In this document: in pieces, positions 25,724 through 35,707 of the stretch
Numbering within the stretch: position 1 is the first letter of the stretch
How the letters are laid out: each line of letters starts with the position of its first letter
Assembly (NCBI GenBank): GCA_947504115.1
Contig: CANNGH010000003.1
Coordinates: forward strand, 408,814-472,813
Direction: 5' to 3'
Length of the DNA stretch: 64,000 bases
Origin: an uncultured Sedimentitalea sp.
GTDB taxonomy: Bacteria > Pseudomonadota > Alphaproteobacteria > Rhodobacterales > Rhodobacteraceae
Translations under genes and position numbers: made by a program
Notes under the pieces: generated by a model
The model's input: only the letters and a program-made list of their open reading frames with translations
Database searches by the model: none
Told to the model about the DNA's origin: nothing

Positions 25724-26842
25724 TCATCGCGGCATCGGGGTCAGCGCCTTGTTATACGGCTTCCAATCCGTGATCTCAGGATAATGCCGCGCCCGCCAGC
25801 GCCGCACACGCGGGTTCATCACGCGGCGCCAGAGGGGCGGGACCATCGCCGCCGCGGTCATCACCGGATAGCCGTAGGGCAGTTGCGGGGCCGTGTCCTC
25901 ATCATGGTTCTGGAGCAGCGGAAAGCGGCGGCCCGGTTTGTAGTGGTGGTCGGAATGGCGTTGCAGGTTGATCAGCAGCCAGTTCGACGCCTTGTGCGCG
26001 GCGTTCCAGGAATGGCGGGGCAGGACGTGCTCATACCGCCCGTCGCCCAGATGTTTTCGGGTCAGGCCGTAATGCTCGATGTAATTCACCAGTTCCAGTT
26101 GCCAGATCGCGACCCCGGCCTGCACCAGAAACAGTCCCAGACCGGCCCAGCCGCCAAGCGCGAAGGCCAGCAGCAGCATCGCGCCCTGCAACGTCCAGTA
26201 GCGCCAGAACGGGTTAAGCCGATTGCTCCAGAGAAGTCCCCTGCGCGCCAGCATGTCGCGCTCGGCGCGAAAGGCCGAGATCAGCGATTGCCGCAGGACG
26301 CGGGGATAGAAGCGGTGGAAGCTTTCGTTGTAGCGCGCCGTGACCGCATCGCGCGGGGTGCCGACATGGCGGTGATGCACCAGCAAATGTTCGGATCGGA
26401 AATGCGAATAGAGCACCATCGCCAGCAGCAGGTCGGCCAGTGCGCGCTCGAACCGGCTTTGCTGGTGCATCAATTCGTGGCTGTAATTGATCCCGATGGT
26501 TCCGGTCAGCACGCCGACGCCGAAGAACAGCGCGATCTTTTCCCAGCCCGCCAGATGGCCGGCATGGGTGACATACCAGATCAGACCGAACAGGGTTACA
26601 GCCTGCGCCGGCACCCAGAGCGTGGTCAGCGCAACATGCCATGTCAGGTCGTCGTCGGGCGTATCGGGGTCGGCGTTGTCCAGATTCAGCCCCAGCAGCC
26701 CGTCCAGCGCGGCGAACAGATACCACGTCACCAACGGCACAAGGAGCAACGTCCAGCCGCCATGCGTGGCGGCCATCCATGCCAGCGGGATCAGAAGAAA
26801 ACTCAGCCAGAAGGGCAGGGCGCCGCGCCAATCCATCGACAT
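25724..26842 (-). CDS. alkB: Alkane 1-monooxygenase (AlkB family)
   Basis: A 372-residue integral-membrane di-iron hydroxylase that converts n-alkanes to 1-alkanols. All histidine boxes are intact: HELMH, EHLLVHHRHVGT and LQRHSDHH, plus the NYIEHYG motif. Six hydrophobic helices can be read. It is 6 bases downstream of mutY on the same strand, with no rubredoxin, rubredoxin reductase or alcohol dehydrogenase nearby, so its electron donors must be encoded elsewhere. Confidence 0.93.
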   Translation of the reverse strand: MSMDWRGALPFWLSFLLIPLAWMAATHGGWTLLLVPLVTWYLFAALDGLLGLNLDNADPDTPDDDLTWHVALTTLWVPAQAVTLFGLIWYVTHAGHLAGWEKIALFFGVGVLTGTIGINYSHELMHQQSRFERALADLLLAMVLYSHFRSEHLLVHHRHVGTPRDAVTARYNESFHRFYPRVLRQSLISAFRAERDMLARRGLLWSNRLNPFWRYWTLQGAMLLLAFALGGWAGLGLFLVQAGVAIWQLELVNYIEHYGLTRKHLGDGRYEHVLPRHSWNAAHKASNWLLINLQRHSDHHYKPGRRFPLLQNHDEDTAPQLPYGYPVMTAAAMVPPLWRRVMNPRVRRWRARHYPEITDWKPYNKALTPMPR

Positions 26843-26848
26843 CTCCGT

Positions 26849-27919
26849 TCACTTGCCTCCGGATCGCGCGGGAATCAGGGGCCGCGCCAGATCATAGGCC
26901 TTGCGCATCACCGTGGGCAGGTCCGAGGGCCGGAATTCGTGGCAAGGCAGGAAAAAGCCCGTTTGCGCCTCGTCTTCGGCGGAAACAATGACCGTTTTCA
27001 CGGTCAGGATCAGGTGGAAATGGGTGAAGGTGTGACGCACCTCGCCCGGCAGGGTCTGCCAGTTCGCATCGAGCGGCGGGGCGTCCTGCACGGTTTCGCT
27101 CCATTCGGAACCGGGCCAGCCCAGCATTCCGCCCAGCAGCCCCTTGTCCGGGCGTCGCTCCAGCAGCCACGCGCCGTCGTCGCGCTGCGCCAGATAGACG
27201 ATGCCGCGTCGCGTCGGTTTGGCGGCTTTGCGCGTCTTCAGCGGCAATTCGGCAGCATTGCCAATCTGCCGCGCCGCGCACGGGTCGCGCAGCGGGCAAA
27301 TGCCGCAGGCGGGCGAACGCGGCGTGCAGATCGTCGCGCCCAGATCCATCACCGCCTGCGCGTGATCGCCCGGTCGCGTTTGCGGTGTCAGGGCGGCGGC
27401 ATGGGCTTTCAGGTCCGGCTTGGCGGCAGGTAGCGGTGTGCGCACGTCGAACAGCCGCGCCATCACCCGCTCGACATTGCCGTCCATCACGGTTTCCGGC
27501 AGATCGAACGCAATGGCCGAGATCGCCGCCGCCGTATAGGGGCCGATGCCCGGCAGGGCCAGCAATGCGTCGGGGTCGGCGGGAAACTGTCCGCCGTGTT
27601 CCGTGGCCACCACGCGGGCGCATTTCAGCAGGTTGCGCGCCCGTGCGTAATATCCCAGCCCCGCCCATTCGCCCATCACGTCGCCATCCGGCGCGGCAGC
27701 CAGCGCCTGCACATCGGGCCAGAGTGTGGTGAACCGGTTGAAATAGGCGCGCACGGCCGCCACGGTGGTCTGTTGCAGCATGATCTCGGACAGCCAGACG
27801 CGATAGGGGTCGGGCCGCTGCCCCGCCGCCCGCGCCGCCGGACCCACCCGCCAGGGCAAATCGCGGGCATGGATGTCATACCATGCCAGCAAATCCGCGC
27901 TGATATCGCCGTCACGCAT
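26849..27919 (-). CDS. mutY: A/G-specific adenine glycosylase MutY
   Basis: A 356-residue DNA repair enzyme removing adenine opposite 8-oxoguanine. The helix-hairpin-helix LLALPGIGPYTAAAISAIAF, the catalytic aspartate region MDGNVERVMARLF, the four-cysteine Fe-S loop (CTPRSPACGICPLRDPC) and a C-terminal NUDIX-like domain are present. It is divergent from the DUF721 gene. Confidence 0.96.
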   Translation of the reverse strand: MRDGDISADLLAWYDIHARDLPWRVGPAARAAGQRPDPYRVWLSEIMLQQTTVAAVRAYFNRFTTLWPDVQALAAAPDGDVMGEWAGLGYYARARNLLKCARVVATEHGGQFPADPDALLALPGIGPYTAAAISAIAFDLPETVMDGNVERVMARLFDVRTPLPAAKPDLKAHAAALTPQTRPGDHAQAVMDLGATICTPRSPACGICPLRDPCAARQIGNAAELPLKTRKAAKPTRRGIVYLAQRDDGAWLLERRPDKGLLGGMLGWPGSEWSETVQDAPPLDANWQTLPGEVRHTFTHFHLILTVKTVIVSAEDEAQTGFFLPCHEFRPSDLPTVMRKAYDLARPLIPARSGGK

Positions 27920-28001
27920 TGTTTATGCCTTTGCTTCGGGTTTCACTGGCACCTTCCCATATGGTCACTACAATGGCGGCAAGGAACAGGGAACTCACCA
28001 G

Positions 28002-28508
28002 ATGGCGCGACGGCAGACTTCGACCCGCGGGTTCAAACGCACCGCAAGCGTGCTGAGCGAGCAGATCCGGCGCCTCGGCGAAAGCCGTGGCTTCGCCGTG
28101 TCGCGTCTTCTGACCCATTGGGCGGAGATCGCCGGGGCCGATATGGCCGAAATCGCGCGGCCGGTGAATATCACCTATGGGCGCGGCGGGTTCGGCGCGA
28201 CGCTGACGGTGCTGACGACCGGCCCCAATGCCCCGATGCTGGAGATGCAGAAGGAGCGGTTGCGCGAAAAGGTCAACGGCGTTTACGGTTACAATGCCAT
28301 CAGCCGGGTGCGCATCACCCAGACCGCGCCGACCGGGTTTGCCGAAGGGCAGGCGGTGTTCACGCCGCCGCCCCCCGCATCGCCCCCGCCGCCCGATCCC
28401 GAAATCCTGAACCGCGCGCGGCAAAGCGCCGGCGCGGTCGATGACGACGACCTGCGCACCGCCCTTGAACGTCTGGGGCGCAACGTATTATCCAGAACAA
28501 GACATTGA
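28002..28508 (+). CDS. DUF721 (DciA-like) family protein
   Basis: A 168-residue protein with a DUF721 domain: LLTHWAEIAGADMAEIARPVN and LEMQKERLREKVNGVYG are typical. DciA proteins help load the replicative helicase in bacteria lacking DnaC; alphaproteobacterial members are shorter and less studied. A proline-rich linker (PPPPASPPPPDP) follows the domain. It precedes dsbA by 13 bases and is probably co-transcribed. Confidence 0.8.
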   Translation: MARRQTSTRGFKRTASVLSEQIRRLGESRGFAVSRLLTHWAEIAGADMAEIARPVNITYGRGGFGATLTVLTTGPNAPMLEMQKERLREKVNGVYGYNAISRVRITQTAPTGFAEGQAVFTPPPPASPPPPDPEILNRARQSAGAVDDDDLRTALERLGRNVLSRTRH

Positions 28509-28521
28509 GAAAGAGGCAGAA

Positions 28522-29193
28522 ATGACCCGATTGACAGCACTGTTTGCTGCCGTTGCCGCGCTTGCGGTTGGCGGATACCTGACATTGGCACCTGCCAGCG
28601 CGCCCGATTTGGGCAATGCGCTGATCGGCACCGCACAGGCGCAGGACGCGCCCGAGGTGGATATCTCGACGATCCAGGAAATGACGCTGGGGGCCGAGGA
28701 TGCGCCGGTCAAGATCACCGAATATTCCTCCTACACCTGCCCCCACTGCGCGAGCTTCCACAAGGATACGTTCAAGCAGATCAAGGAAAACTACATCGAC
28801 ACCGGCAAGGTCGAATGGACCTACCGCGAGGTCTATTTCGACCGCTTCGGCCTCTGGGCGTCGATGATCGCGCGCTGCGGCGGCGAGGACAGGTTCTTCG
28901 GCATCACGGACCTGATCTTCAAGGGGCAGGAGGAATGGACCCGCGCCGACGGGCCGGAAGCCATCGTTGGTGAGTTGAGCAAGATCGGTCGTCTGGCCGG
29001 ACTGGAAAGCGATCAGATCGATGCCTGCCTTCAGGACGGCGAAAAGGCGCAGACGCTTGTCGCGTGGTTCCAGAAGAACGCCGAAGCCGACAAGATCGAC
29101 GCCACCCCCAGCTTTGTCGTGAACGGCGAGAAGGTGGCGAACCAGTCCTACGCCGATTTCGCCAAGCTGATCGACGCCGAACTGGAAGAATAA
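28522..29193 (+). CDS. DsbA family thiol-disulfide oxidoreductase
   Basis: A 223-residue exported thioredoxin-fold protein. A signal peptide or membrane anchor at residues 1-40 ends near AQAQD. The active site is Cys73-Pro-His-Cys76 and the cis-proline lies in ATPSFVVNG. It resembles the Com1/DsbA-like oxidoreductases of Rhodobacterales that catalyse disulfide formation in the periplasm. The start is set by AAGAGGCAG upstream. Confidence 0.9.
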   Translation: MTRLTALFAAVAALAVGGYLTLAPASAPDLGNALIGTAQAQDAPEVDISTIQEMTLGAEDAPVKITEYSSYTCPHCASFHKDTFKQIKENYIDTGKVEWTYREVYFDRFGLWASMIARCGGEDRFFGITDLIFKGQEEWTRADGPEAIVGELSKIGRLAGLESDQIDACLQDGEKAQTLVAWFQKNAEADKIDATPSFVVNGEKVANQSYADFAKLIDAELEE

Positions 29194-29246
29194 CGGGTTC
29201 CGCGCGCGGGTTGAACTGGCGGTTGGCCGGGAGAACCGTTCGGCCG

Positions 29247-30251
29247 CTATCGTTCGGGTCGCGGGGCGACCTGCTGCAACCGCGCGCGCAGCCAATCCTC
29301 ATCGTCGATCCGCAGCCGCACCGGCAGGGTGAGAACCTTGCTGCGGAAGGCGGGGGGCAGGCGCACCGCGTCCTTTTCGGTGGTCACCATCTGCGCACCG
29401 ACCGCCATCGCCTCGGCCTCGAGCCGCGCCATCAGGGCGGGCGACAGCTTCTGGTGATCCTCCAGGGCCTCGCTGCGGCGCAGATCGGCGCCAAGAGCGC
29501 GCAGCGTGTCGAAGAATTTGCCGGGACGACCGATGCCCGCAAAGGCCAGAACCGCCGCGCCGTCCCAGTCCATGCCGGTTTTCAGAGGCTCCAGCGAACC
29601 GGTCAGATGCGGCACCGCGAGGGTCTCGCCCCATTGCGCCGCAAATTTCCGTTGTGCCGTCTCGGCCCCGATCGACAGGACCAGATCGGCGCGGGCCAGC
29701 CCGGTGCGCACCGGTTCGCGCAGCGGCCCTGCGGGCAGGCAGCGTCCGTTGCCGAACCCGGTCTGCGCATCGACCACCACGATGGACAGCGATTTGACCA
29801 GCGCCGGGTCCTGAAATCCGTCATCCAGTATCAGGACGCTCGCCCCCGCGCGCCTGGCGGCGTCGGCTCCGGCGACGCGATCGGGCGCGATCCAGGTGCG
29901 GGCAAAGGCGGCCAACAGCAGCGGTTCGTCCCCCACATCGGCGGCGCGGTGCCGGGTCGGGTCCACCTCGAGAGTTTCGCGCAATCCGCCGCCGTAGCCG
30001 CGCGACAGCACATGCGGCTCGTGCCCCATGGCCCTGAACGCCTCGCACAGCCAGATCACCGTCGGCGTCTTGCCGGTTCCCCCGGCGTTCAGGTTGCCGA
30101 CGCAGATCACCGGAATACCCGGTGCTGTCCCCTTGCCCCGTGCCAGCCGCCGCGCCGTTGCGCGCGCGTATAGCGCACCCAGAGGCGCCAATGCCCGCGC
30201 GCGCCAGCCCGGCGCGTCTGGTGGTGCGTTCCAGAACTCAGGCGCGCGCAT
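29247..30251 (-). CDS. lpxK: Tetraacyldisaccharide 4'-kinase LpxK
   Basis: A 334-residue inner-membrane kinase that phosphorylates the lipid A precursor. The Walker A region [14 protein letters not shown] and the conserved LSRGYGG are present, as is [10 protein letters not shown]. It overlaps the 3' end of the WaaA-like gene by 14 bases, forming an LPS inner-core operon. Confidence 0.95.
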   Translation of the reverse strand: MRAPEFWNAPPDAPGWRARALAPLGALYARATARRLARGKGTAPGIPVICVGNLNAGGTGKTPTVIWLCEAFRAMGHEPHVLSRGYGGGLRETLEVDPTRHRAADVGDEPLLLAAFARTWIAPDRVAGADAARRAGASVLILDDGFQDPALVKSLSIVVVDAQTGFGNGRCLPAGPLREPVRTGLARADLVLSIGAETAQRKFAAQWGETLAVPHLTGSLEPLKTGMDWDGAAVLAFAGIGRPGKFFDTLRALGADLRRSEALEDHQKLSPALMARLEAEAMAVGAQMVTTEKDAVRLPPAFRSKVLTLPVRLRIDDEDWLRARLQQVAPRPER

Positions 30252-31506
30252 CGGGAACCCGACCGGTATCCAGCGTGTCCTGCACCAGATCGAGCAATCG
30301 GTCGGTCAGTTCAGCCCCTTCGGTGACGACCTGCCAGCCGGCCAGTGCCATCGCCGAGGCATGATCAGGCGGGATCATCTGGATGACGGCCGCGCCAAGC
30401 GATGCGCCGTCGTGAACGATATGCGCCGCCCCGGCCGCCGCCAGCCGGGAATAGCTTTCCAGATGGGCGCTGATATTGGGACCGTAAAGCACCGCCGAGC
30501 CGAGAGCCGCCGCCTCGAGCGGGCAATGCCCGACCGCGCCCGGCGCAAGCGATCCCGCCAGAAAGGTCAGCGGCGCGGCGCGATACCACAGACCCAGATC
30601 CGCCGGATCGCCCGAGATCAGCGTCTGTTTATGATCCTCGACCGTTCCGCTCTTCTCCCACGTGGTAAAGCGGAGGCCGGACTTTTCCAGCATCGCGGTC
30701 AGCGTGCCGATATCGCCCGGATCGGCGGGCGCGATCATCAGCAACAGGCGGTGCACAAGGCGCAGCGCGGCGCAATGGGCGTCGATCACATCGGCGAATT
30801 CCGAAGCCTGCACATGCGCGGCCAGCCAGACCGGACGACTGGACAGCGCCTGCGTAAGCGCGGCCAGTTCCGGTTCCGAGCAGGGTTGCGGCGCCACCGA
30901 AGCGCGCAGCCGACCGGTGACCGACACGCGGTCATCGGGCACACCCAGACGCCGCAGCGCGGCGGCGGCGGTGCCGCTGGTGGCCATGACGGCGTCGAAC
31001 GCGCCGAGCGTCAGGCGGGTCAGATCCACGAACCACTTGCGCCGCCGGGGCGGAAGGTCGGATTCGCCCACATCCAGCAGCACCATCGGAATGCCTCGTT
31101 CGGCCGCGGCCGCGATCGTGTTGGGCATCAGGTTTCCGCCCGCCCAAAGGCAGATGTCCGGCATCCAGCGATCCAGCGTTTTCTGGATCATGGCGGGTTC
31201 ATCGCCTTCCAGCACCAGAAGATGCGCCACCCCGTCATCCGGAGGCGCGGGCGCATCACCGAACTGCGCGCCGTCCACGGTGATCAGCAGCCGGACATCG
31301 CCGCGCAGCGCCGCGAGGCGCTGGCCCAGATCGATCAACGCCGTCAGACGCGTCCTGTTGGTCGCGTGGGCCCATACCAGCTCCCCGTCCGTACGCGCCC
31401 TGGCCGGGGGTTTGCGCCCCGCCAGCGCGCGATAGGTCGCCAGCCCGAGCGGGGCGGACAGGCGATCAGCCAAGTTCTTCCGTGGTCGAGGTTTCGGCCT
31501 CTTCAT
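30238..31506 (-). CDS. waaA: Divergent Kdo transferase (WaaA/KdtA) family protein
   Basis: A 422-residue glycosyltransferase of the WaaA family by overall layout and neighbours (lpxK, DUF4170). The two-domain plan is visible: LVWAHA near the start, VSVTGRLR in the middle and [22 protein letters not shown] in the C-terminal domain. However, the catalytic motif HxxSxGE of canonical WaaA reads HATNRTR here, so the proposed catalytic glutamate is absent, and the HxGEE segment is replaced by HVQASEF. It may be a diverged paralogue. The ATG at 31506 overlaps the DUF4170 gene by 41 bases; a TTG at 31473 with GGAAG upstream is a reasonable alternative. Confidence 0.75.
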   Translation of the reverse strand: MKRPKPRPRKNLADRLSAPLGLATYRALAGRKPPARARTDGELVWAHATNRTRLTALIDLGQRLAALRGDVRLLITVDGAQFGDAPAPPDDGVAHLLVLEGDEPAMIQKTLDRWMPDICLWAGGNLMPNTIAAAAERGIPMVLLDVGESDLPPRRRKWFVDLTRLTLGAFDAVMATSGTAAAALRRLGVPDDRVSVTGRLRASVAPQPCSEPELAALTQALSSRPVWLAAHVQASEFADVIDAHCAALRLVHRLLLMIAPADPGDIGTLTAMLEKSGLRFTTWEKSGTVEDHKQTLISGDPADLGLWYRAAPLTFLAGSLAPGAVGHCPLEAAALGSAVLYGPNISAHLESYSRLAAAGAAHIVHDGASLGAAVIQMIPPDHASAMALAGWQVVTEGAELTDRLLDLVQDTLDTGRVPDARA

Positions 31507-31708
31507 CGCGCAGGCGATGGATATGGGCGATGAAATACCGCATATGCGCGTTGTCGACGGTGCGATGGGCTGCGGATTTCCAGGCGTCATAGGCGCTTTG
31601 ATAATTCGGGAACATGCCGACGATATCGATGTCATCGACATTCTTGAAGTGGTTCTTGGACGGGTTGGACAATTCACCGCCAAAGACAAGATGCAGGCGT
31701 TGGGTCAT
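31466..31708 (-). CDS. DUF4170 family protein
   Basis: An 80-residue soluble protein with the DUF4170 pattern RLHLVFGGELSNP and DIVGMFPNYQSAYDAWKSAA. It is conserved between the CysQ-like phosphatase and waaA genes in this group. Function is unknown. The start at 31708 is supported by AAAGGAACC upstream. Confidence 0.85.
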   Translation of the reverse strand: MTQRLHLVFGGELSNPSKNHFKNVDDIDIVGMFPNYQSAYDAWKSAAHRTVDNAHMRYFIAHIHRLRDEEAETSTTEELG

Positions 31709-31804
31709 GCTGGGTTCCTTTTTTTCCGGGATGCGCGGGACGCGCGGGCAACCTACGCCAACCGGCGCACGGGTCAAGGCGTGCCGGTGAGACGTGATCG
31801 CGCG

Positions 31805-32593
31805 TCAGTCGCGGCGCAGCGCAGCGCGGATCTGGTCATAAAGCTGAGGATTGCCCGCCACCACGCCATCGGTCTGGGGATGCGGATTGTTGAAGCGCAG
31901 CGCGTCGCCCTTGCGATCGGTGCAGATCGCCCCCGCCTCGCGCAGGATCAGATCGCCGGCGGCGATGTCCCATTCCCAACTGGGCTGCAACGTCAGCATC
32001 GCGTCGAACCGTCCCTGCGCCACCAGCGCCATGCGCCAGGCCAGCGACGGGCGGTGCGCGCGGTTGAAATGCGGCACCTCGCCCCTGTGCCAATGCACCT
32101 TGTCCATGTTGCGCCGGGTCGCCAGGATTTCGGCCTGATCCAGCCGGTCGCGCCGGGACGGTGTGATCGGTTCGTCGTTCAGGAACGCGCCCTGCCCGGC
32201 ACTGGCATGATACATCAGCTCGAGCCGTGGCAGATAGATCACCGCACTCTGCACGACGCCGTTCCGCGTCACGGCCAGCGCGTGGGACCAGGATTTCGCG
32301 CCGTCGATATAGCTGCGGGTGCCGTCTATGGGGTCGATGATAAAGGCGGTCTCGCGGCTCAGCCGGTCCGGCGTATCCGGCGTTTCCTCGGACAGCCAGC
32401 CGTAATCGGGCCGCGCCTCGCGCAGGCGGTTTTCCAGCATTTCGTTCACCGCCAGATCGCCCTCGCTGACCGGGCCGGCACCGCCGGGCTTGTCCCAGTG
32501 CCGCAGCGATGGTCCGGACATGTCGACGGCGATCCGGCCCGCGTCGCGCGCGGCCTCGATCAGCAGCGGCAGATCGTTGTCATCCTCCGGCAA
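31805..32593 (-). CDS. cysQ: Inositol monophosphatase family protein, CysQ-like
   Basis: A 262-residue Mg2+-dependent phosphatase. The metal-binding IIDPIDGTRSYIDG and the second motif EWDIAAGDLILREAGA are present, as is LSEETPD. The sequence is closest in style to 3'(2'),5'-bisphosphate nucleotidases, which recycle PAP. It overlaps the pmbA 3' end by 14 bases and precedes the DUF4170-waaA-lpxK group. Confidence 0.85.
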   Translation of the reverse strand: MPEDDNDLPLLIEAARDAGRIAVDMSGPSLRHWDKPGGAGPVSEGDLAVNEMLENRLREARPDYGWLSEETPDTPDRLSRETAFIIDPIDGTRSYIDGAKSWSHALAVTRNGVVQSAVIYLPRLELMYHASAGQGAFLNDEPITPSRRDRLDQAEILATRRNMDKVHWHRGEVPHFNRAHRPSLAWRMALVAQGRFDAMLTLQPSWEWDIAAGDLILREAGAICTDRKGDALRFNNPHPQTDGVVAGNPQLYDQIRAALRRD

Positions 32594-33926
32594 GGGTCAT
32601 TCCTTCGACCAGAAGCGACGGTACGACGCGCGACAGCCAGGGCCGCGCATCATTGGCGGGCTGGAGGCGTCGCAGCATGTCGCGCAGGTTTCCGGCAATG
32701 GTGCATTCGTTGACCGGATAGGCGATTTCGCCGTTCTCGACCCAGAACCCCGAGGCACCGCGGGAATAATCGCCGGTGTTGGGGTTGATCGTGCTGCCGA
32801 TCAGCGATGTCACCAGAAACCCGGTGCCCATGTCGCGGATCAGGTCGTCGCGGCTGACCTCGCCCTGCGTCAGTTCGAGATTCCAGTTGGCGGGCGAGGG
32901 TGGCGAAGACGTGCCGCGCGCCGCGTTGGCGGTGGAGTCCATGCCCAGCTTGCGCGCGCTGGCCAGATCCAGTGTCCAGCCGGTCAGAACCCCATCCTGC
33001 ACGACGGCACGGCGCCGCGTGGCCAGCCCCTCGCCGTCGAACGGGCGCGAGCCGCCGGCGCGGGGGCGGTGCGGATCCTCGATCAGCGACAGGTGGTCGG
33101 GCAGCACCGGCTGACCCAACGCGTCGCTCAGCCACGACGAGCCGCGCGCGACCATGGCCCCGTTCGCCGCGCTCATCAGGTGGCCGATCAGGGAGGACGA
33201 AATGCGTTCGTCGAACAGGACCGGATAGCGCCCGGTCCTGGGCCGTCGTGCGCCCAACCGCTCGGCCGCGCGCTGACCGGCCAGCGTGCCGATATCCTGT
33301 GCGCTGCGCAGTTCGGTCTGCCAGGTGCGCGCATCGCCGTCGTAATCACGCTCCATCCCGGTGCCGCTACCCGCGATGGCGACGCAGGACAGCGCGCGGG
33401 TGCTGCGCCGATAGCCGCCCGCGAAACCGTTGCTGGCGGCCAGATGCACGTCGGTCAGCCCATAGGCCGCGTTCGCCGCCTGTACCTGTGTCACGCCATC
33501 GACCGCCAGCGCCGCCGCTTCGGCGCGGCGGGCGTCATCCTCCAGCTCTGCGGGGGCGGGTTCGGGCGCGGGATCGGCCAGTTCCAGCGCCGCGATGTCC
33601 CAGTCTTGGGCCAGTTGGGCGGGATCGGCCAGCCCGGCATAGGGATCTTCGGGCGCTTCGCGCGCCATGGCGACAGCGCGAAGCGCCATGGCTTCAAGCG
33701 TTTCGTCGCGCGTGTCCGACGCCGAGACCATCGCCTGCCGTTGCCACATGAAGACCCGCAGCCCTATATCCGTCGCCTCCGAGCGTTCGGCCTGCTCCAG
33801 CACGCCGGCGCGCACATCGATGGACACGGATGTGCCGCCGATCACGATAGCATCCGCCGCCTGCGCCCCAGCGGTGCGCGCGGCTGTCAGCATCGCCTGC
33901 GCGATATCGTCCAGCGATTGGGTCAT
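32580..33926 (-). CDS. pmbA: TldD/PmbA family protein (TldE)
   Basis: A 448-residue PmbA/TldE subunit. In other bacteria it forms a heterodimeric metalloprotease with TldD that processes modified peptides and antitoxins. Typical segments are SVSIDVRAGVLEQAERSEATD, GYRRSTRALSCVAIAGSG and a C-terminal TSLIGSTINPNTGDYSRGASGFWVENG region, each read here in part. The TldE subunit lacks the metal-binding HExxxH, and none is seen. Confidence 0.92.
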   Translation of the reverse strand: MTQSLDDIAQAMLTAARTAGAQAADAIVIGGTSVSIDVRAGVLEQAERSEATDIGLRVFMWQRQAMVSASDTRDETLEAMALRAVAMAREAPEDPYAGLADPAQLAQDWDIAALELADPAPEPAPAELEDDARRAEAAALAVDGVTQVQAANAAYGLTDVHLAASNGFAGGYRRSTRALSCVAIAGSGTGMERDYDGDARTWQTELRSAQDIGTLAGQRAAERLGARRPRTGRYPVLFDERISSSLIGHLMSAANGAMVARGSSWLSDALGQPVLPDHLSLIEDPHRPRAGGSRPFDGEGLATRRRAVVQDGVLTGWTLDLASARKLGMDSTANAARGTSSPPSPANWNLELTQGEVSRDDLIRDMGTGFLVTSLIGSTINPNTGDYSRGASGFWVENGEIAYPVNECTIAGNLRDMLRRLQPANDARPWLSRVVPSLLVEGMTLAGG

Positions 33927-33996
33927 CGACCACCTTTCAAAGATACGTTGCAACCCGAGGTAGCCGCGCCCAACGCCGCCTGCAAGGGCAGGACGC

Positions 33997-34023
33997 AAAA
34001 AGAGGGCCGCACAAAGGCGGCCC
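33997..34023 (-). terminator. Rho-independent terminator of the DUF2125 gene
   Basis: On the minus strand GGGCCGC and GCGGCCC pair around a 6-base loop, followed by TCTTTTTG. It lies 25 bases beyond the stop of the DUF2125 gene and separates it from pmbA. Confidence 0.88.
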
Positions 34024-34047
34024 CCGGGTCAATCGACGGAGCGGACG

Positions 34048-35574
34048 TTACCGCAGGCGCTGGCCGTTCGCCATCACCTGACCCTTGTCGTCGATCCTGA
34101 TGGTCGAGGTCAGCGTGTCCTCGTCCGGTCCGGGCACCGCGAACATACCCAGCATCATCCGCGCGCCCATGGCGTCATCCTTGCTGATGATTTCGGATTC
34201 GATCAGCGTGTCCAGCAGCGCGTTGGCGCCGACCAGTTTCAGATCGGCCTCGCCCTCGGGGCGGGGCATGCCGTCGAACGTCTCGGTATCGCTGTTGTCG
34301 AAGGTGAACGCCCCGCCGCCGGTCAGCGTGGCGCCGAACATCGAAACCAGCAGGTCGTTGATCTTCAGCGCATGCAATTCGCCCGGCGGCTGGTCCGATT
34401 CTTCCAGCTTTTCGGCCACTTTGGGGTTCATGTAGTCGAACAGGACCTTCGCCTTGCCGCTGATGTCCAGCGCGATGCTGGCGGGATCGCGCGGCAGCTT
34501 GCCACCCTCGTCGAACAGCGCCCAGACGATCTCGGACATGCTGAAATCGCTCAGCTTCATGGACATCGCGAAATCCTGCACCTCGTCGGATTTTGCCACC
34601 GGTATGTCCAGCCGGAACGAGGCGTTCTCCATGTCCAGCGTCACCGGAACCGGCAGGTCGTTCGAGGCGATGTTCAGCGTCGTGCCCTTCTGGCTGATGT
34701 CGTAACGCAGATTGTCCCCGCTCACCGCCATCGCGACCTCGCCGCCCCGCGACGAGCTTTGCATGTTCAGCCGCGATTCCTCGCTCTGGGCGGTGATGCT
34801 GGTCGATCCGGACAGATAGGTGAATGTCCCGTCAAAGGCGAAACCCTGTGCCAGCATCGCGTTCAGGTTCTCGCTGTCCATGGTGTCGGGGATCATGCCG
34901 TCACCGCTGAATTGCAAACCGCGCAATTCGCCCTTGATCGCGCCGTCCTCGGCGGAATCGGGATCATCGAAGAACACGTCATAGGCCAGCTTGTCGGCCT
35001 CCATGCTTTGAGAATATCCCCGCATGTCGCCCTGTTTCATTTCGGTGACGCTGGTGACGTTGTCCAACTTCAGATTCATGCGGACCATCTCGGGCGGGAG
35101 CGGTTCGCCCTCCAGCGTTGCCGAGGCCAGATCCATCGCCACATTCGTCGCGCGAAAGACATAGCGCGTGTTTTCCGGCGTGCCCGATGCGGTCATGCTG
35201 CCGGCGGTGAGGACATAATCGACGGTTGCGGTGAAATCCTCGCCTTCCTCGTTCTGGCCGGCCAGTTGCATGGGGATCGTGTCGGGCAGGGTGATCTTGA
35301 CGCCGCCATCGCCGTCTTCGGTGAATTGCACCGACGACATGCTGAACGCCACGCGTCCCGGCGCGTCGGGCATCTCCATCGACATGGTCACATCGTTGAC
35401 CGTCAGGGTGCCGTCCGATGCCGATTCATCGCCCGACACATCGTAACCGGCGCTTTCCATGTAATCGCGCCAGTCCGCCCACACCTCCTGCGCGCTGAGA
35501 TCGGCATAAGCCGCTGGCGCCAAAAGGGACATTGCAAATGCGACGCCGCAGCCGCGCGTGAAAGTTGCCGTCAT
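34048..35574 (-). CDS. DUF2125 family exported protein
   Basis: A 508-residue protein with a Sec signal peptide at residues 1-24 (ending AAYADL) and a long beta-rich body of repeated strands, the DUF2125 layout. Such proteins are widespread in Rhodobacterales and of unknown function; they may sit in the periplasm or outer envelope. The start at 35574 is the one that opens the signal peptide. It is divergent from the SDR gene. Confidence 0.85.
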   Translation of the reverse strand: MTATFTRGCGVAFAMSLLAPAAYADLSAQEVWADWRDYMESAGYDVSGDESASDGTLTVNDVTMSMEMPDAPGRVAFSMSSVQFTEDGDGGVKITLPDTIPMQLAGQNEEGEDFTATVDYVLTAGSMTASGTPENTRYVFRATNVAMDLASATLEGEPLPPEMVRMNLKLDNVTSVTEMKQGDMRGYSQSMEADKLAYDVFFDDPDSAEDGAIKGELRGLQFSGDGMIPDTMDSENLNAMLAQGFAFDGTFTYLSGSTSITAQSEESRLNMQSSSRGGEVAMAVSGDNLRYDISQKGTTLNIASNDLPVPVTLDMENASFRLDIPVAKSDEVQDFAMSMKLSDFSMSEIVWALFDEGGKLPRDPASIALDISGKAKVLFDYMNPKVAEKLEESDQPPGELHALKINDLLVSMFGATLTGGGAFTFDNSDTETFDGMPRPEGEADLKLVGANALLDTLIESEIISKDDAMGARMMLGMFAVPGPDEDTLTSTIRIDDKGQVMANGQRLR

Positions 35575-35707
35575 TGATGTGACCTTTCCGTTCATCCTTG
35601 GGCGCATGCTGTGCGCTTGCGGCATCCGCGTCAAGGGTTCGGGGGACTGGACCCGGCGGATTCCCGACATTACCAACGAACAGGGTAAATGGATGCAGGG
35701 GGCCGAC

